This document shows positions 1 to 11,904 of a DNA stretch of 64,000 nucleotides, in pieces (the first letter of the stretch is position 1; each line of letters starts with the position of its first letter). Below the pieces are notes generated by a model. That model had not been told where the DNA came from and searched no databases. It worked only from the letters and a program-made list of their open reading frames with translations. The DNA is from Embiotoca jacksoni (Eukaryota; Chordata; Actinopteri; Embiotocidae): assembly GCA_022577435.1 (NCBI GenBank), contig JAKOON010000006.1, positions 19,368,501-19,432,500 on the forward strand. The letters are read 5' to 3'. Made by a program: the position numbers and the translations under genes.

Positions 1-382
1 GTGTTTTGAAAAGCGAAATGTCAGAGCCTATGTAACAGCTGAGTCACGGTATTGATCAGCAGTTCAGCAAACCCACACGTCGTTTTTTGCAATCAGGCCG
101 TAAAGTTATTAATTTTCACCACTTTAAACTGAGATGAAGCTTGAAATGTATTTTTACGTAGGTATTTGTTTGGCATTGACAGAAGAGGTGCAGTAAAACG
201 AAAGTTTGATAAAGTAGGGCAGAAACATTATGTGTTGAGCTTATGAGTGCACCTGTACATTAATTTCTATAAAAGTGTTGATTGTTTGATAGAATATTTT
301 ACAGTTTGTAGTCCTCGTAGAAGAGCAAGAGGATAGTCGAAGCTTTCTGTTGTGTAATCTGTGACTGTTTTATTTCCTCCAG

Positions 383-448
383 TCAGGGCTGGTTCCCTGC
401 TGCATATGTGGCCCCTATTGAGGAGCTCTCCAACACTTTATCTACAAG
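383..448 (+). CDS. baiap2l2: baiap2l2-like exon: end of SH3 domain
   Basis: The acceptor follows a pyrimidine-rich tract ending in CTCCAG and the donor is AAG|GTAGG. The first base completes a codon from an exon upstream of the window. The reading QGWFPAAYVAPIEELSNT contains the ALYDY-type SH3 C-terminal signature GWFPxxYV. The exon ends after two bases of an Arg/Ser codon, which the next exon completes. Confidence 0.8.
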
Positions 449-1921
449 GTAGGAATTTATTTACAGAATTTTAGATGAAAGAAACTGACCTCCACAAGTA
501 TAGTGGCCAACATTTCTGTCTTTGTCCTGACACCATAAGAAAAGACTGTTGACTCACAGGAATCACACCCCAGTACGTCTGTAGTATAAATCTATATTTA
601 GGTTGCTGCTCGGTAAGAAAAGAAAAGTGGGAAAAGAGATTTAATATTATGTTATTTTTCAGCAAAACAGTCCAGATCATTGTCCGGTTATGAATCACAA
701 AAATGTCCTTTATTTTCCTGTTTTACTCCCACAGTGGGGGTTCTCTAAGAAGCCACAGTATGAACAATCTGCTGGACTCCACTGACACCTTCACTGACCA
801 ATCAGAGAGCAAGAGTTATGGTGCTATCCCGCCCCCGGCCACACCCATCCGCAGAGCCTCTGTGGACTTCCGGCCGATCTCTCCGCTGCCTGAGAAGAAG
901 GCAGAAGCGGCGATGGAGACGAAGCCGAGTCAAACAAACAGCTTCACCGAACACCAACCTCCACCTCCTCCTCCACCGCCGCCTCCTCCACCCAGTCAGA
1001 ATCTGAGAAGGGGCTCAGTAGACGTTCGACCAATCTCTCCTCTCCCTGAGAGGAAGGGGGAGTCACCATCTGACGTCCAGGTACTACACATTTAATTATG
1101 TGGAGAATGGCCTCCCAGAAAACGACTTGCGCTATTTAAAGAAGTGCTATTGTGCTAATTGAATGTTTTTTGGTTGTTTACACTGACAAACCTCTCTTTT
1201 GGTAGGCATTGTCACCACCTGAAAACCCGTTGTTTCCCAGGTAATTCTCGGTGTGTATGGGCTGACAGGAAAAACTAAAAATTTGTATTGCTTGGATTGA
1301 GTGTATAATTACTTTCAGTACCCGAGTCTTTGAGTCTTGGAAACCCTTTGTCTCAAGTGATCCCCTTTCAATACACATATACAGTACCTGAATGTATGTA
1401 TTAGGAGTATGAGGAGTAATGGGAGTGTGCTTGTCACAGTTTTGTTCAATAAGAATACAGCTAAATACATTTTGGGAATTATCTTTCTTGGCATGAAAAT
1501 GATCAAAAACATAACTCTTAAATACTGGGTCATGTTTAAAGGGCAGGTGCGTGTATTTTGTAAATGCACTTTATACGTTTTGGTGATGACGATGCACCCA
1601 GGTTGAATCCCAATTTCAACCACAACTTTTTAAAACAGTAAATCACTGTGAAATGTTTGAAAAATGAGCTGTGAAGCATGCTCACTGCCACAGTCAAAGT
1701 GCACCATCCTCACGCTGCGATCTGGTGTCAGTTTCCTGACCTGGAGTGTGTGCATGTGTTGTGTATGTGGTTTATTTGTCTTGGCAGAAGGTTGGTTGAG
1801 CATGTGGGGTATTGTGTGACATTTTCCATCATCCTCTCGTTTCAGAGGCACAAACCCATTTGCCACTGTAAAGCTTCGCCCCACGACGACCAACGACAGA
1901 TCTGCTCCTCGGATCCCCTGA
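383..1921 (+). CDS. baiap2l2: BAIAP2-family (I-BAR/SH3) adaptor, 3' end of gene (partial)
   Basis: Four terminal coding exons join in frame: 383-448, 735-1080, 1206-1240 and 1846-1921 (TGA at 1919-1921), each bounded by AG/GT. The first encodes the end of an SH3 domain (QGWFPAAYVAPIEEL). The second is a proline-rich linker with 12 consecutive prolines. The last encodes a WH2-like tail (NPFATVKLRP, then TNDRSAP), which I recognise from the C-termini of BAIAP2L1/BAIAP2L2. Family members bend membranes through an N-terminal I-BAR domain (outside this window) and link to actin through SH3 and WH2-like parts. The choice of baiap2l2 over baiap2l1 rests on the neighbours: pvalb and ncf4 lie on the same human chromosome arm as BAIAP2L2. 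The family is fairly sure; the paralogue is inference. Confidence 0.75.
735..1080 (+). CDS. baiap2l2: baiap2l2-like exon: Ser/Pro-rich linker
   Basis: The acceptor is CCCACAG and the donor CAG|GTAC. The 115 codons hold two near-identical motifs, RRASVDFRPISPLPEKK (about 857-900) and RRGSVDVRPISPLPERK (about 1006-1056). Between them is a run of 12 prolines at about 958-993. RRxS is a basophilic-kinase-type sequence and the polyproline is a possible ligand for profilin, EVH1 or SH3 domains. Both functions are inferred from motif form only. Confidence 0.8.
1206..1240 (+). CDS. baiap2l2: baiap2l2-like small exon
   Basis: A 35-nt exon after TTTTGGTAG with donor CCCAG|GTAATT. It reads ALSPPENPLFP plus two bases of an Arg codon that the last exon completes. 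The phase agrees on both sides. Confidence 0.7.
1846..1921 (+). CDS. baiap2l2: baiap2l2-like last coding exon: WH2-like tail
   Basis: After the TCTCGTTTCAG acceptor the exon reads GTNPFATVKLRPTTTNDR, then SAPRIP and TGA. NPFATVKLRP is the conserved C-terminal WH2-like segment of BAIAP2L1/L2, known to engage actin. Confidence 0.8.
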
Positions 1922-2240
1922 TCTGTCAGCACTCGTGCCGGCGGGGTTCGTAACTGACGCCGCCAGATCAGGTCGTAGAGGCAGGATATGCATTTTTGTT
2001 TCAGGAGAATGTAGTGACATCTCTGAAATGTGAAGGATCTGAGGCAGATGGCCAGAAGAGGCTGGGGGGGGGGGTTTGTACAGTGTTAGATAGTAGGAGC
2101 TATGTCTTTACCAAAAGCAAAAACATTATACCGTAGTGCATCTAAGAAATTAATAAAAATAAAATAGTTGTTTTAACAATTCTGTACAGTATTTATGTTT
2201 TTATTTTCGTAGGTTTTTGTCTTTTATGCTGAAAATAAAG
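1922..2240 (+). other. 3'UTR and poly(A) signals of the baiap2l2-like gene
   Basis: Two AATAAA hexamers follow the stop codon, at 2152-2157 and 2234-2239. Either could define the mRNA end. No reading frame of note is present. Transcript ends are inferred, not seen. Confidence 0.5.
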
Positions 2241-2261
2241 AAGTTAGAAGATCAGTGCTGC

Positions 2262-2470
2262 TCTGTCGTCTAAATAGCTTAGCATAAAGACTGGAAACAG
2301 GGGAGAACTAGTAGCTCCGTCCTGTTGAAACACGCCAGGCTCGCTCTTTTCCCCTGATTTTATTCCTCATGCTAAGCCACCTTGCTGCTTGCTCTAGCAT
2401 CCTTTTTAGTGTCCATACATGAGAGTTGCATTGATCTTCTCATTAAGATATAAGCAAGCAAAGCTAGTAG
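2262..2470. repeat. Fragment of a dispersed teleost repeat
   Basis: The segment containing TAGCTTAGCATAAAGACTGG and then AAACAGGGG matches wording I recognise from a repeat scattered widely in percomorph fish. The boundaries are approximate. It sits between the two convergent genes. Confidence 0.45.
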
Positions 2471-2629
2471 ACATATTTCTCAAAAAAGTTGAAGTTAAAT
2501 TTGTAACTTTCTTTACCGTCCTGTGGTAGACATGTTTTGCAATGTTCAGTGCGTGTATGTTTTGTGAGTTCAATGTTTTGTGTTCGCTGTGAGTATCAAT
2601 AAGTAAAGAGACAGTTACTCAAGTTTTTC

Positions 2630-5600
2630 TTTATTATCATTTCTTACTGATATCTTTTCTCTCTTCACAGCTCTCCTTATATATGATTTTAGTCACTACA
2701 TCATCTGATCAGAGGCATTGACTGAGGGGGGGGGGAGGGGGGTAGAGGAGAGGAGGTGAGGTGAGGGAGGTGAGGGAAGGGAAGGTGGATGAGGAAGAGG
2801 AGTGGGCAGAGAGTGCACTGAACATCCAGAAATAAAAACCAATCAAGACAAAATGCACAACCTGAAATACACAGAGGAAGGAAATTAAGATTTAAGGAGT
2901 CTGTAAAACATCTACACCATCTACAGCACTAGTACCACCTGTTTTTAGACCACAGACTATCCTCATGAACTCATTAAGAATGATTCTGAATTCCATACAG
3001 CATGTGTGGTTAAATATATATAAAAAAAGAAAAAAAAAGAAAAATGAAACTTGTGCCTGTGATGCCTGTATGTTCCTCCTCATGGTGACTCCCCGCTGGC
3101 CTGTTTTGCAGAGAGCAGGCCTGGTCTGACTCCAAATGTGGGTCCACAGGGAGGTAAGAAGAGTTTGAAGGTGGCAGTTACAAAATATGAATGCAGGGGT
3201 GAAGAGGAGGAGGAAGAAGAAAGGGGATGTTCGTCTGTCCCCTACTCATGCACCAAGGTCTCAAACTCTGGAAAAAATAACGACGACAGAACAAGAATGA
3301 AAAAGTGCACAAATGATGAGACAAACTCTACAGACCTACAAATGATAAAGCTGACATTATTCCTCATCAATTAAATTACCTGATCCAACTGTATGACATC
3401 ATCTGTGTTCCCATAGTCTGATATTGAGTTCAATTATTGAAAAAAAAAAAAAAAAACTGTTAGAAATACTTCAGAGAGCCACACCGTTGCCCTGGGTGAC
3501 ATACTCCTACATAATCATGACCACACATTGCAGTGGGTTTTTATATCAGTCCTATACCCACTGTACACTGTAAATATTACCTAAAGTGCCATAGTGAATA
3601 TTGCCTTAAAGAAGCTCCCAACAAATGGTATTTACTTCCATTTAAGTAATGTTTCTACAGTTCCCACCTTTTTTAGGAATCTATTTCGCCATGTGACCTG
3701 TTTTAAAGATTTTATCATATTGAATAAACTAAAATGGGCTCAGGGCTAAGTTGAGAGATATTGATAATCGGACAAATCTATTGTTGATTCTAGTTTTTTA
3801 AAGAAATTTGCTGAATATGAAAACTATGAAATAATGTCTCTCGTCATTTTAAGTCAAATTAGTTCATGTATGTGGCCCGCACTTTAAAAACGTAACATCC
3901 TGTAAATACCAGGACGGCTGAACAGCACTGCTACCACATCAGAAATTGTATTTGTGTGATTGTGAACTAAAAACAAATGAGCCAGCTTTGACTTCTTCTT
4001 TTTTTTTTTTTATGTAATATTGAGCCCAGCTTCCACTGCTGAAGTTGAATTGTTTCTTTGTAGCTTCAAACCTCAGGATACATTTCTTGTATTCGATGCA
4101 GTTTCAGGTAAACAGTATGCAACATCCTCTTTACAACCAGCAGCAGCAGGGATTAGACAGATGGTACGAGAAGTTTATAAAAAAAAAAGAAAAATCCCAA
4201 ACAGCATTTGAGACCCAGGACCAATTTGTCACTCGTGTGATGAATGGAGCTACTGAAACCCACTTTTAACCTTCACCCTCCCTTCCACTCCACCCGCATC
4301 CTTCTCTCCCTTCTGTTACACTGTGTAATGTTTCTCCTTTCTCTCACCGTCAATGCCGATCTTTCCATCTCCATCTTTGTCTGCGGCTTTGAGGAATGCT
4401 CTTGTCTCAGAGTCAGTCAGATCTCTGCCCTCCTTGGCAAAGCCCTTTAGTACAAACCTGAGAAAAGTACAGGGCGTCACAGTGTTAAGAAACACATACC
4501 GGCGTGCAGAACATCGACCTTCTCACCAAGCCTGCTTTCTGTGTGTTTTTGTGCCTCTGTGAGTCCCTTACTTGAGCTCCTCCTCCTCTATGAATCCACT
4601 ACCATCCACATCCAGAACCCTGAAGACCATCTTGACGTTTTCAGCTGACATGGCCTTCATTCCCACCATTTCAAAGAACTTTTTAGGGTCAAATGTCTCT
4701 CCTACAAAAGACAAAGCAAAAGGTACATACTTGACATCAGAGGGCATCATAAATTGTTGAACCAGAAATTCTTCTACAGATACAGAGCAAGTTTTTTTTT
4801 TTAACACTTAACAACTCGATTCACAAATCTATTAAAACGATGAAAATGTGTGTGAAATATACTGTCAGTGTTCAAGGCTAACTTCTGGTACTTTGTAGGT
4901 CTGCTGCTACCGATAATAACGTAGTGACTCTACGACGGTTACTGACCTGCAAAGGCATCAAGAGCTTTCTTGATCTCCTCAGCTTTTAACAGATCTGTCA
5001 TTGACATTTTGCCAGCTGGAGAGGGGGACAGAAAAAGTAAACGTGAGTAATGGGATCATATTTCCAAGAGGTGAGTGTTGACAAACGGAGTGAAAGATTG
5101 ATACAAAAGATAAAACCTTCAAACTCCTAACGTTGTCAGTGAAAAGTGTGTTGGTTGTTAGAAAACAAACTGGAGCTCCAGCTCAGACATAAACTATAAC
5201 TACAGTAAAAGAAGGCAAATGAATATGTTTGTTGGTTGGAGATGATGCAAACAAACGAACACACGGAGAATTTTGACCCCGTTGTGCCTGGTAGAAAAAC
5301 CTTAAGGCATTCAAGAGATGGTCATAGTTATGAATTTAAGACACACACACAACCACAACATCTAACCATTTGATGTATTATTAGCATAAACTCAGATAAG
5401 AACCCAAACTGTTCTAAATTCATCACAGGACTCTTCATACGTTTATAACTTTGTGTCTGCACAAACACAAGACGCTACAGCACTGGTGCATCTGACCGGA
5501 GGGTTGCATCAGCCAGACTGTGTTCACACACAATATACAGTCATGCGTTGTCCACTGTGTGTCCACAATATTTGTCTTTGACTACAGATTCCATCTGTAT

Positions 5601-8385
5601 GACAAGAAGACAAAAGAGACAGTGATGTCCTTACAACATTACTGAGACATGACAGATGTACAGTCTTCCAGAAAATGAGAGATTAGAATTGTAATACGTA
5701 ACAATCTAACACAATTTGAAGGAAAAGGTTCATTTCTTCTCCAAAATGTTTTGGATTCCAAGTTATCACACTTCATTGGGCACAGAGTCACAACAAGTGC
5801 AGCTCAGTTGATGCTCTGTGAATGTTTAGACGCTGGACTTTTGTTTAGATTTTATAAAGGCGTTCAATGTCCATTAATCCAAAATATAAAACTAAAGTAT
5901 TTATATAAATGGAAGACACACGGTGTGAGGTATTTGACCCATAAATCTTACCAGTAAAAATACTCAACAAGATTGTGATTGTCCAGTACAAATGTGAAAG
6001 ATGTAACTGCATGTTGGTGACTCTTTCCTTCTTTTATTAAAAAAAAAAAACCCTCCTGTTAGTTCTGTTAGTTGCAGTACATGGCAGTAGCCTGGAGATG
6101 TCAGTAAGTGTCACCACCGAGCTGAAGGATCCCGGTCTCCTGGTTTGACTGTTTAGAGCTCAGGGAACAAGTGTTGAGTTGTCGAGACAGATGTTGGATG
6201 TGTTTTGTGTCTGTGAGACAACCGAGCTCCCATTAGTATGTAGGAGCGTGTCTCACCCATCGTGCCTCGGTGAGGATATGTGTGCATGAGGCTTGCAGAA
6301 CCCCAGGGGGATCATTTCAACGGTCCCTCTTCAGGGTTGCACCATCTTGACCCCAACTAAATACTCCACCTCCCCGACCAAAGGACAGAGTGAAAACAGA
6401 AATTCACAGTCGTCTTCTTTCTTCCTGTCCAGTCTACTTCTTCTCAACTTTCTCGACACCTGTTATGCATCTGACTTTTGGCAGCAAAAGACAATTAGTG
6501 AGCATCTATTTGTGGGTTTTGAGATGTCTTGAGATGTGTGATTTTTTTTTCTTTTCCATCTCTGAGATAGTGTCTCACAAATAGAAAGCCCTGATGTCAT
6601 CAGCTTCAGATGTCTCCGGTCTTTTGGTTTGTTTAACACAGAAAGGGTTTGATTCCTAATTTCATCTTCAGTTTATTCAACAGTAAACTATGAGTGACAG
6701 TTCCAGTGTCTGTAAAGGTAAAAAAAAAACAAAGGTAAAAATTTCACAGACAGCATGACATGCATCTCAGTCATCCCTGGCAGTGATTGACAACCTTCCT
6801 ATAGCCTGATGGGAAGTTCACAGGCTTTTTCTTTGACTGAGGTTTGTAGACGATAAGTGCGCTTATCATCATTTTCATCATTTCTCCTGCATCATGTCCC
6901 CTACAGTCCCCTCACTGTAGCCCAAAAAGTAAAAGAAAAAGCAATGCAGACAGGATGACTCTGCTATTAATCCTGCAGTGAAGACTCCAGCCTCCGTGAT
7001 GGATAAGTAAGGATATATTTTAGCATGCCTATCCATCAAATGACAGACTTTCACTGGGGATTGAAAGCCAATTCCTGCCTGAAAGTGAGCTATAAATAAA
7101 CACTACAAGTTGGATGTTAAACAATGAGTTGTGAGAAAAGTAGCTTCAACACTTGTAGTCTATTTTTTTTTTTCCTGAAGAAGGCATCAGTTAATAATTT
7201 GAAGAGCAGGTCAACACTGGCTGTGAAATCCAGTCACCTATATTCCCTCAAAGCTCAAAAAAACCTCCACAAGGAAAAGATTACGATCGTAGTAATTCAG
7301 AGCACAGCAGGTGTATTAATCACAAAGTATATCTTATTAACAGTAGTCAGTGCCTCCTTTTCAGAAACAGCCCAGTCAAAATAGCAACAACAATGAAGAA
7401 CATCTCAAACATGCATTAACTACTGTTCTTAAAGTCATTGCTACCGTGCCACGATGTTGTGCATAGACACCTGTTGTTGGTGATCCATGAGCCAAGAAAA
7501 TACCCATTAGACCAACACCTGCTCCTCACATTACCTTTTATTTGATACAAGTGACCGCAGAGCTGAAAAGAATGACAGGGTGACAACACAGCAAAGTATG
7601 GAGAGTCAACATAGAAACAAACTAATGTCAGAAAATGAATCCCAAATTGCACCCAGAACAGTTCTGTGTTTGAAAGAAGTACGAAACTGCTTTAAGTTGT
7701 TGTCAGAAAGAGATTCGACTTCACTATTTGTGACTTTAGAAGTTGTTATTGCTGGTCCCAACCTCCATTTACTTAATTAAGTAAGATTATATGGATTCAC
7801 AGAAACCCCTTGAATACATAAGAATACTGGCAATAAGATTTTTTTATGATGTGTTGACAATGTCTGAATATTTTATTTTGTTATATTCAGTACATTTTTA
7901 TTTATTGAGTACATAATTGTTTGTTTTTAAGGGGTTTTTTTTTTAGTTTTTTTTTTTTACATATACAAATCTTACAAATCTAAATCAATGATGCTTGTGA
8001 TAGATTTTCTGAGCCAGTTGAGTTTGTAGCACAGCATTCACCCAGAGTACCACACAGAAGAACTAATGCTATCAACTCTGCAGCTACAGAATATTTTATT
8101 ACTTTGTGTCAATCTAGCTTCATTATTTATACTCCTAAAAAAACGTATTTCATTCAGTTGCAACATATCTGCTTGTCACAGATATTCCCAGAAATCATCG
8201 CACGACCTGATTGTTCTTTGTACTTTTTTTTTCAAACAGCTTTTTTCTGCTACAGCCACTAATTGTTCTGTTTCATCTTACCTGAATGAAGTGGTGGATG
8301 AATGCAGCTGAGAGGAAAAAGGAAAGGTGATGGAGGGAGACTGAAGAAGAGAGAAGGGTTGGAGATGGAGGTAAGATGAGCAAAT
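2630..8385 (-). CDS. pvalb: Alpha-type parvalbumin, complete gene
   Basis: Coding exons on the minus strand are 5007-4947, 4701-4572, 4457-4348 and 3267-3242; sizes 61, 130, 110 and 26 nt give 108 aa plus TAG. The start MSMTDLL is typical of alpha parvalbumins. The CD calcium loop has D51, D53, S55, F57, E59 and E62; the EF loop has D90, D92, D94, K96 and E101. The R75-E81 salt-bridge pair is present. Parvalbumin is a soluble Ca2+/Mg2+ buffer of fast muscle and some neurons and hair cells. The start has A at -3 and lies 8 nt after a good acceptor. The listed span includes a predicted non-coding exon 1 (about 8385-8282) and a 3'UTR to a possible poly(A) signal at 2635-2630; both are inference. 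Introns 1 and 4 are about 3.3 and 1.1 kb. Confidence 0.95.
3242..3267 (-). CDS. pvalb: pvalb last coding exon
   Basis: A 26-nt coding part after TTATTTTTTCCAG. It completes Glu101 and reads FETLVHE then TAG at 3244-3242. The family's usual C-terminus is EFxxLV plus a few residues, so this end is normal. Confidence 0.9.
4348..4457 (-). CDS. pvalb: pvalb coding exon 3 (EF hand)
   Basis: 110 nt, a conserved size in parvalbumin genes. It reads FVLKGFAKEGRDLTDSETRA and then the loop DKDGDGKIGID. The acceptor is TTTCTCAG and the donor ACG|GTGAGA. Confidence 0.95.
4572..4701 (-). CDS. pvalb: pvalb coding exon 2 (AB and CD helices, first Ca2+ loop)
   Basis: 130 nt from CTTTTGTAG to CTCAA|GTAAGG. 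It carries ETFDPKKFFEMVGM and the calcium loop DVDGSGFIEEEE. The exon is 3 nt shorter than the 133-nt mammalian counterpart, matching a one-residue difference at the AB/CD junction. Confidence 0.95.
4947..5007 (-). CDS. pvalb: pvalb coding exon 1 (AB domain start)
   Basis: ATG at 5007-5005, reading MSMTDLLKAEEIKKALDAFA plus one base. The exon begins at 5015 after a CCCTCTCCAG acceptor, with 8 nt of 5'UTR, and ends GCAG|GTCAGT. Confidence 0.95.
5016..8281 (-). other. pvalb intron 1
   Basis: About 3.3 kb of AT-rich DNA between predicted exon 1 and the first coding exon. I see no conserved coding frame in it. It contains one MEF2-type motif and several homopolymer runs. Confidence 0.5.
7090..7099 (+). 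promoter_or_regulatory. Second MEF2-type site, in pvalb intron 1
   Basis: The identical ten bases CTATAAATAA recur in intron 1, 1.2 kb downstream of the predicted exon 1. A short AT-rich match can occur by chance. Confidence 0.3.
8282..8385 (-). other. pvalb: Predicted non-coding exon 1 of pvalb
   Basis: On the minus strand a strong donor, TTCAG|GTAAGA, ends at 8282. A TATA box lies about 25-30 nt before the proposed start near 8385. Parvalbumin genes usually have a non-coding first exon, so the layout fits. The first base of the transcript is an estimate. Confidence 0.6.
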
Positions 8386-8407
8386 TGAGGGGGAGAACAC
8401 AATAAGA

Positions 8408-8415
8408 CTTTTATA
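8408..8415 (-). promoter_or_regulatory. TATA box of pvalb
   Basis: The minus strand reads TATAAAAG. It is the only good TATA motif at the right distance before the GTAAGA donor at 8281. Confidence 0.6.
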
Positions 8416-8580
8416 ATTGCCTCCAAACACACACACTCACCCCGTACACGCCCACGCACCAACCGCATCCCCACCTCTCAGTATTCCCTCTATTTTGAGA
8501 AAGGGGGGGTTGTAAAGGCATGACGCAAACACTGTTTGTGTGATCTCTTTCTCTGCAGTACTAACAAACCACACGCAGAC

Positions 8581-8590
8581 CTATAAATAA
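8581..8590 (+). promoter_or_regulatory. MEF2-type site upstream of pvalb
   Basis: CTATAAATAA fits the MEF2 consensus YTAWWWWTAR exactly and lies about 170 bp upstream of the TATA box. MEF2 drives muscle genes, which fits a muscle calcium buffer. Occupancy is unknown. Confidence 0.4.
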
Positions 8591-8985
8591 TCCCACTTTA
8601 TCAGACAGCCGTCGGACCTCATCTCGCTTCTTCTTTTGTTTCTGCACACATCTGTCCTTTAAGCTCTTATCTGCTGTGATCTCATCTCTTTTCTTTGTGT
8701 TATGCAACTTGCGTTGTCTCACTGCCACACTTGCTTTTATTTTGAAAAATGTCAGATGGAGATTTGAGATAAAAGAAGAGCACTTAAACTGCAGTTTGAC
8801 AGTTTTCTAATGTTCCAGTGAACAAATAATACTGAGTATAAATACAGACAAATAGTAGAAATCCTGTGCATTAGACGTTGTCCTGTCCCTCTAGAACACA
8901 CTAAAATAGAAATATTTGATTTAATATTATGTTATATTTAACTTTTTTTCCCCGTTAATTCAAATTAGTTAAAGATGGAGAGGCA

Positions 8986-9453
8986 CGGCCTGGTATCACG
9001 CCACAGTGTGCAATACATGCATTAGTCCAATAGAGGATATCGTATCAGTGTCACGTTTTTCCTGGCCTAGGCTTGAAAAGTACACGCATGTATGACCAGG
9101 GCCGAAGACGAAGGTCACGTGACGAGTGGTTGGACGAAACAAACACAGGACACAGGACGGGTGTTTGAGGTCGAGAGAAAGTAAAAGTCCACATGGATTT
9201 CTTAAGCAAATAAGTTACTTTCATTGTGTGATATATTTAACGTACTTATACGTCAAGTAACTTGCATGATGTACGTAATGTTACTTAACATAAAATACTT
9301 ACATAAAATACCTTATTTTAAGCCAAACTATGATCTTTTCCAAACCCTAAACACCTGGTTTTCGATGCCTGAGCCTAAAGCACATTTCTTTTCACGTCCA
9401 GGCGAGGCAAAACATGACAATGACACGGTATCACATGGTCTGACGTGATATCG
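8986..9453 (-). mobile_element. MITE, family A copy 1
   Basis: The left end CTGGTATCACGCCACAGTGT is mirrored at the right end by TGACGTGATATCGAG (inverted: CTCGATATCACGTCA). The interior (GTGGTTGGACGAAAC, then TCCACATGGATTTCTT) is the reverse complement of the interiors at 12.5 and 22.7 kb. There is no coding capacity. The family fits non-autonomous TIR transposons common in fish. Confidence 0.6.
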
Positions 9454-9571
9454 AGTTAAAAGGCGTTATGGAAATGTAGAAATGGAAAAAGGGATAGTAA
9501 TTTCTCAACTTTATTTATAGAAAATAATGAATGACCATCTTGTAACATACAAAACTCCAACACAGCAAAAG

Positions 9572-9572
<1 letters not shown>

Positions 9573-9645
<73 letters not shown>
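9573..9645 (+). repeat. (CA)n microsatellite
   Basis: A pure CA run of about 36 units. Translations across it as poly-Cys-Val or poly-His-Thr are artefacts. Confidence 0.98.
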
Positions 9646-9647
<2 letters not shown>

Positions 9648-11295
9648 CTGTCTTACACTGAGCTTGCACCTCAGCTTTTATTAAGAAAGAAAATGTTTTT
9701 TTTTCATCAGAAATGTTCTGAGGAGTAATGCGTAATGATTGCTGTAACCAGCGCAGCCTGAGTGTTATTATTGATCATCAGAACTGCTTTCTATGAGCTT
9801 AGAAATAATTCATCTCAACATGATACAGAGTAAACATGCTGTTATTGGACTGCTCTTTTACCAGGTCGGCCTCAAAGCTGCAATCGATCAACAGGTTGAA
9901 ATCTACTGCTTTGTGTTTCCAGCTTTTCAGAAAAGGAAGCGAGACCCCATGGAGGTTCTTCTGACTTGATTACTGTTCATTCTGCAGCTGTTAAAATTGA
10001 TGTGAAGTCTTTCATGGCTGCCACAGCGTGTTTACAGCTTTTTAATCCATGTAGTCCTGCGTGAGCCCAGGTGCTGTCTCAATGGTGTATATATATCCAT
10101 ATTTGAGATTGATATTATTAATAATGAATAAATATGGCAGCTTTGTCTATTTACTATATGACACTAAATTGCAGACATCCAACAGGCTGTTTGATTTCTA
10201 TTTTGTTGTTCTTTCCCTCTCAGTTATGAATGATTGCTATACTTTGAACTGTGCTCTATGGACATCTTGATCCCTGATTTTGACTCGCTGCTAGGATTCG
10301 TGACTGCTACGAGGCAAAGTAATGCGGAAGAAGCTGTTCGTTCTTTCACTCTTTTACCCCAAACAACCTCTCCTCATCTTTTCCTGTCTCCCACTATCTC
10401 TGCTTTCATCTCCACACTTTCCTAATCTCTGTTTTATGTCTCCTCCCCTTCATATCTTCCTGTACCCTCTCCTTATTCGCTCATCAATCTCTTTGTAGTT
10501 TGTATAACTCTTGATCTCCTCCTCTCACCCGCTTTTTTTCTCTCTCTCTCTCTCATTCACTCAACTTTTGTCGGGAGAGCATCTTGTTGCCACTTAGTCA
10601 AGGTCAATAGAAGAATTTATTTACTGCGCATGTATGAGAGAAAAACAGACAGAGAGTGGGTTGACAACGGGTAATAGGTATTAGTTATTCAACATCAAAT
10701 ATTCACCGTCTCCAAACTTTGTTTAGGGAGCTGAAAATCCCAGCTCACTTTTAGCTTTTTATACTGGCATACTAACTGCAGAGTTTTCTGATCTAACTCC
10801 TCTATGTTTCGATTTTTAATGTTGACTGTAAGTCAGAGAGGCGCAATGTAACCTGGGGTGTAAAATACCGACATAAATCTGCCCAACTACCCACGCAGGC
10901 ACCACAGTAATATCATTATATCTGTACCTGTGCTCTTCAGAGAGAACAGTACATTTTCTTACAGTCACATATAAAGAAAATGTAGCTTATTTTAAAGTAT
11001 TTGAAATATTGAAATGCCCTACTGTCCCTCTAACTACCGCTTCACACACTGGATGGATAAAACAGAGACACAATTAAACTACATTTTAAAGAGTATATAT
11101 CTGTAGATTTCAACCTGCGTTGCTCAACTGTAGAGAGCTTAAAAAAAAGCAAAATGAAATGCATGTCTCTGTCTCTTCAGGCCGTGCACTGACCCTCTGT
11201 TCTCTCACCATCCTGTCCTGAGACACTCTTAGTCTCCTCCTCTTTATTGAATTACTCCTCATCAGCACTTTCCTGCATTGTTGAAGAATGAAAAT

Positions 11296-11324
11296 GGGGG
11301 GGGGGGGGGGGGGTTGGGGGGGGG
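11296..11324 (+). repeat. Poly(G) tract
   Basis: 18 G, then TT, then 9 G. It could form a G-quadruplex on the plus strand. Confidence 0.9.
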
Positions 11325-11821
11325 TCGGTCAAGTAGGTAAGATAGAGAAGAAAGCAGAGATACATATGGATGAGATCATGTAAATAAAGTGCTACAATGA
11401 ATGACAACAGCCGTGTCAAGAGTTTGGTAACACTGAAGACCTGAAGACAAATAATGGCGATAATAAAGGAGTGTGATTGACACGCACCGGGGAGAGGAGA
11501 ATAAACTCAGTGAACATAAAAGACAAACAATTTTAAATTAGCAAATGATCTAAAGCACTGAAGTGAAAATATAAAAGAGACAATGTAAAAACAAACTGAC
11601 TGATAATCCCATAGAGTAAAACAGATACATAAACAGATGAAAGATGTACAGCGTGCTCACAGATCAAACTGAAAATAGAGAGGAAGTGAGAAAGACAATG
11701 ACAGACAGGAAGAGAGTGAGATGATTTAAATGTGTTTTTAATGACCAACTTGCTATTCAGCAACAGGTGCTGCATTAAGTCATGGAAGGAGCAGCTACAA
11801 GCCACAGCTGTGGATGTGAAG

Positions 11822-11824
11822 GTG

Positions 11825-11892
<68 letters not shown>

Positions 11893-11904
11893 TATGTGTG
11901 TGTG
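11822..11904 (+). repeat. (GT)n microsatellite
   Basis: A nearly pure GT run of about 35-40 units with one interruption near its 3' end (TCTATG). Confidence 0.97.
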
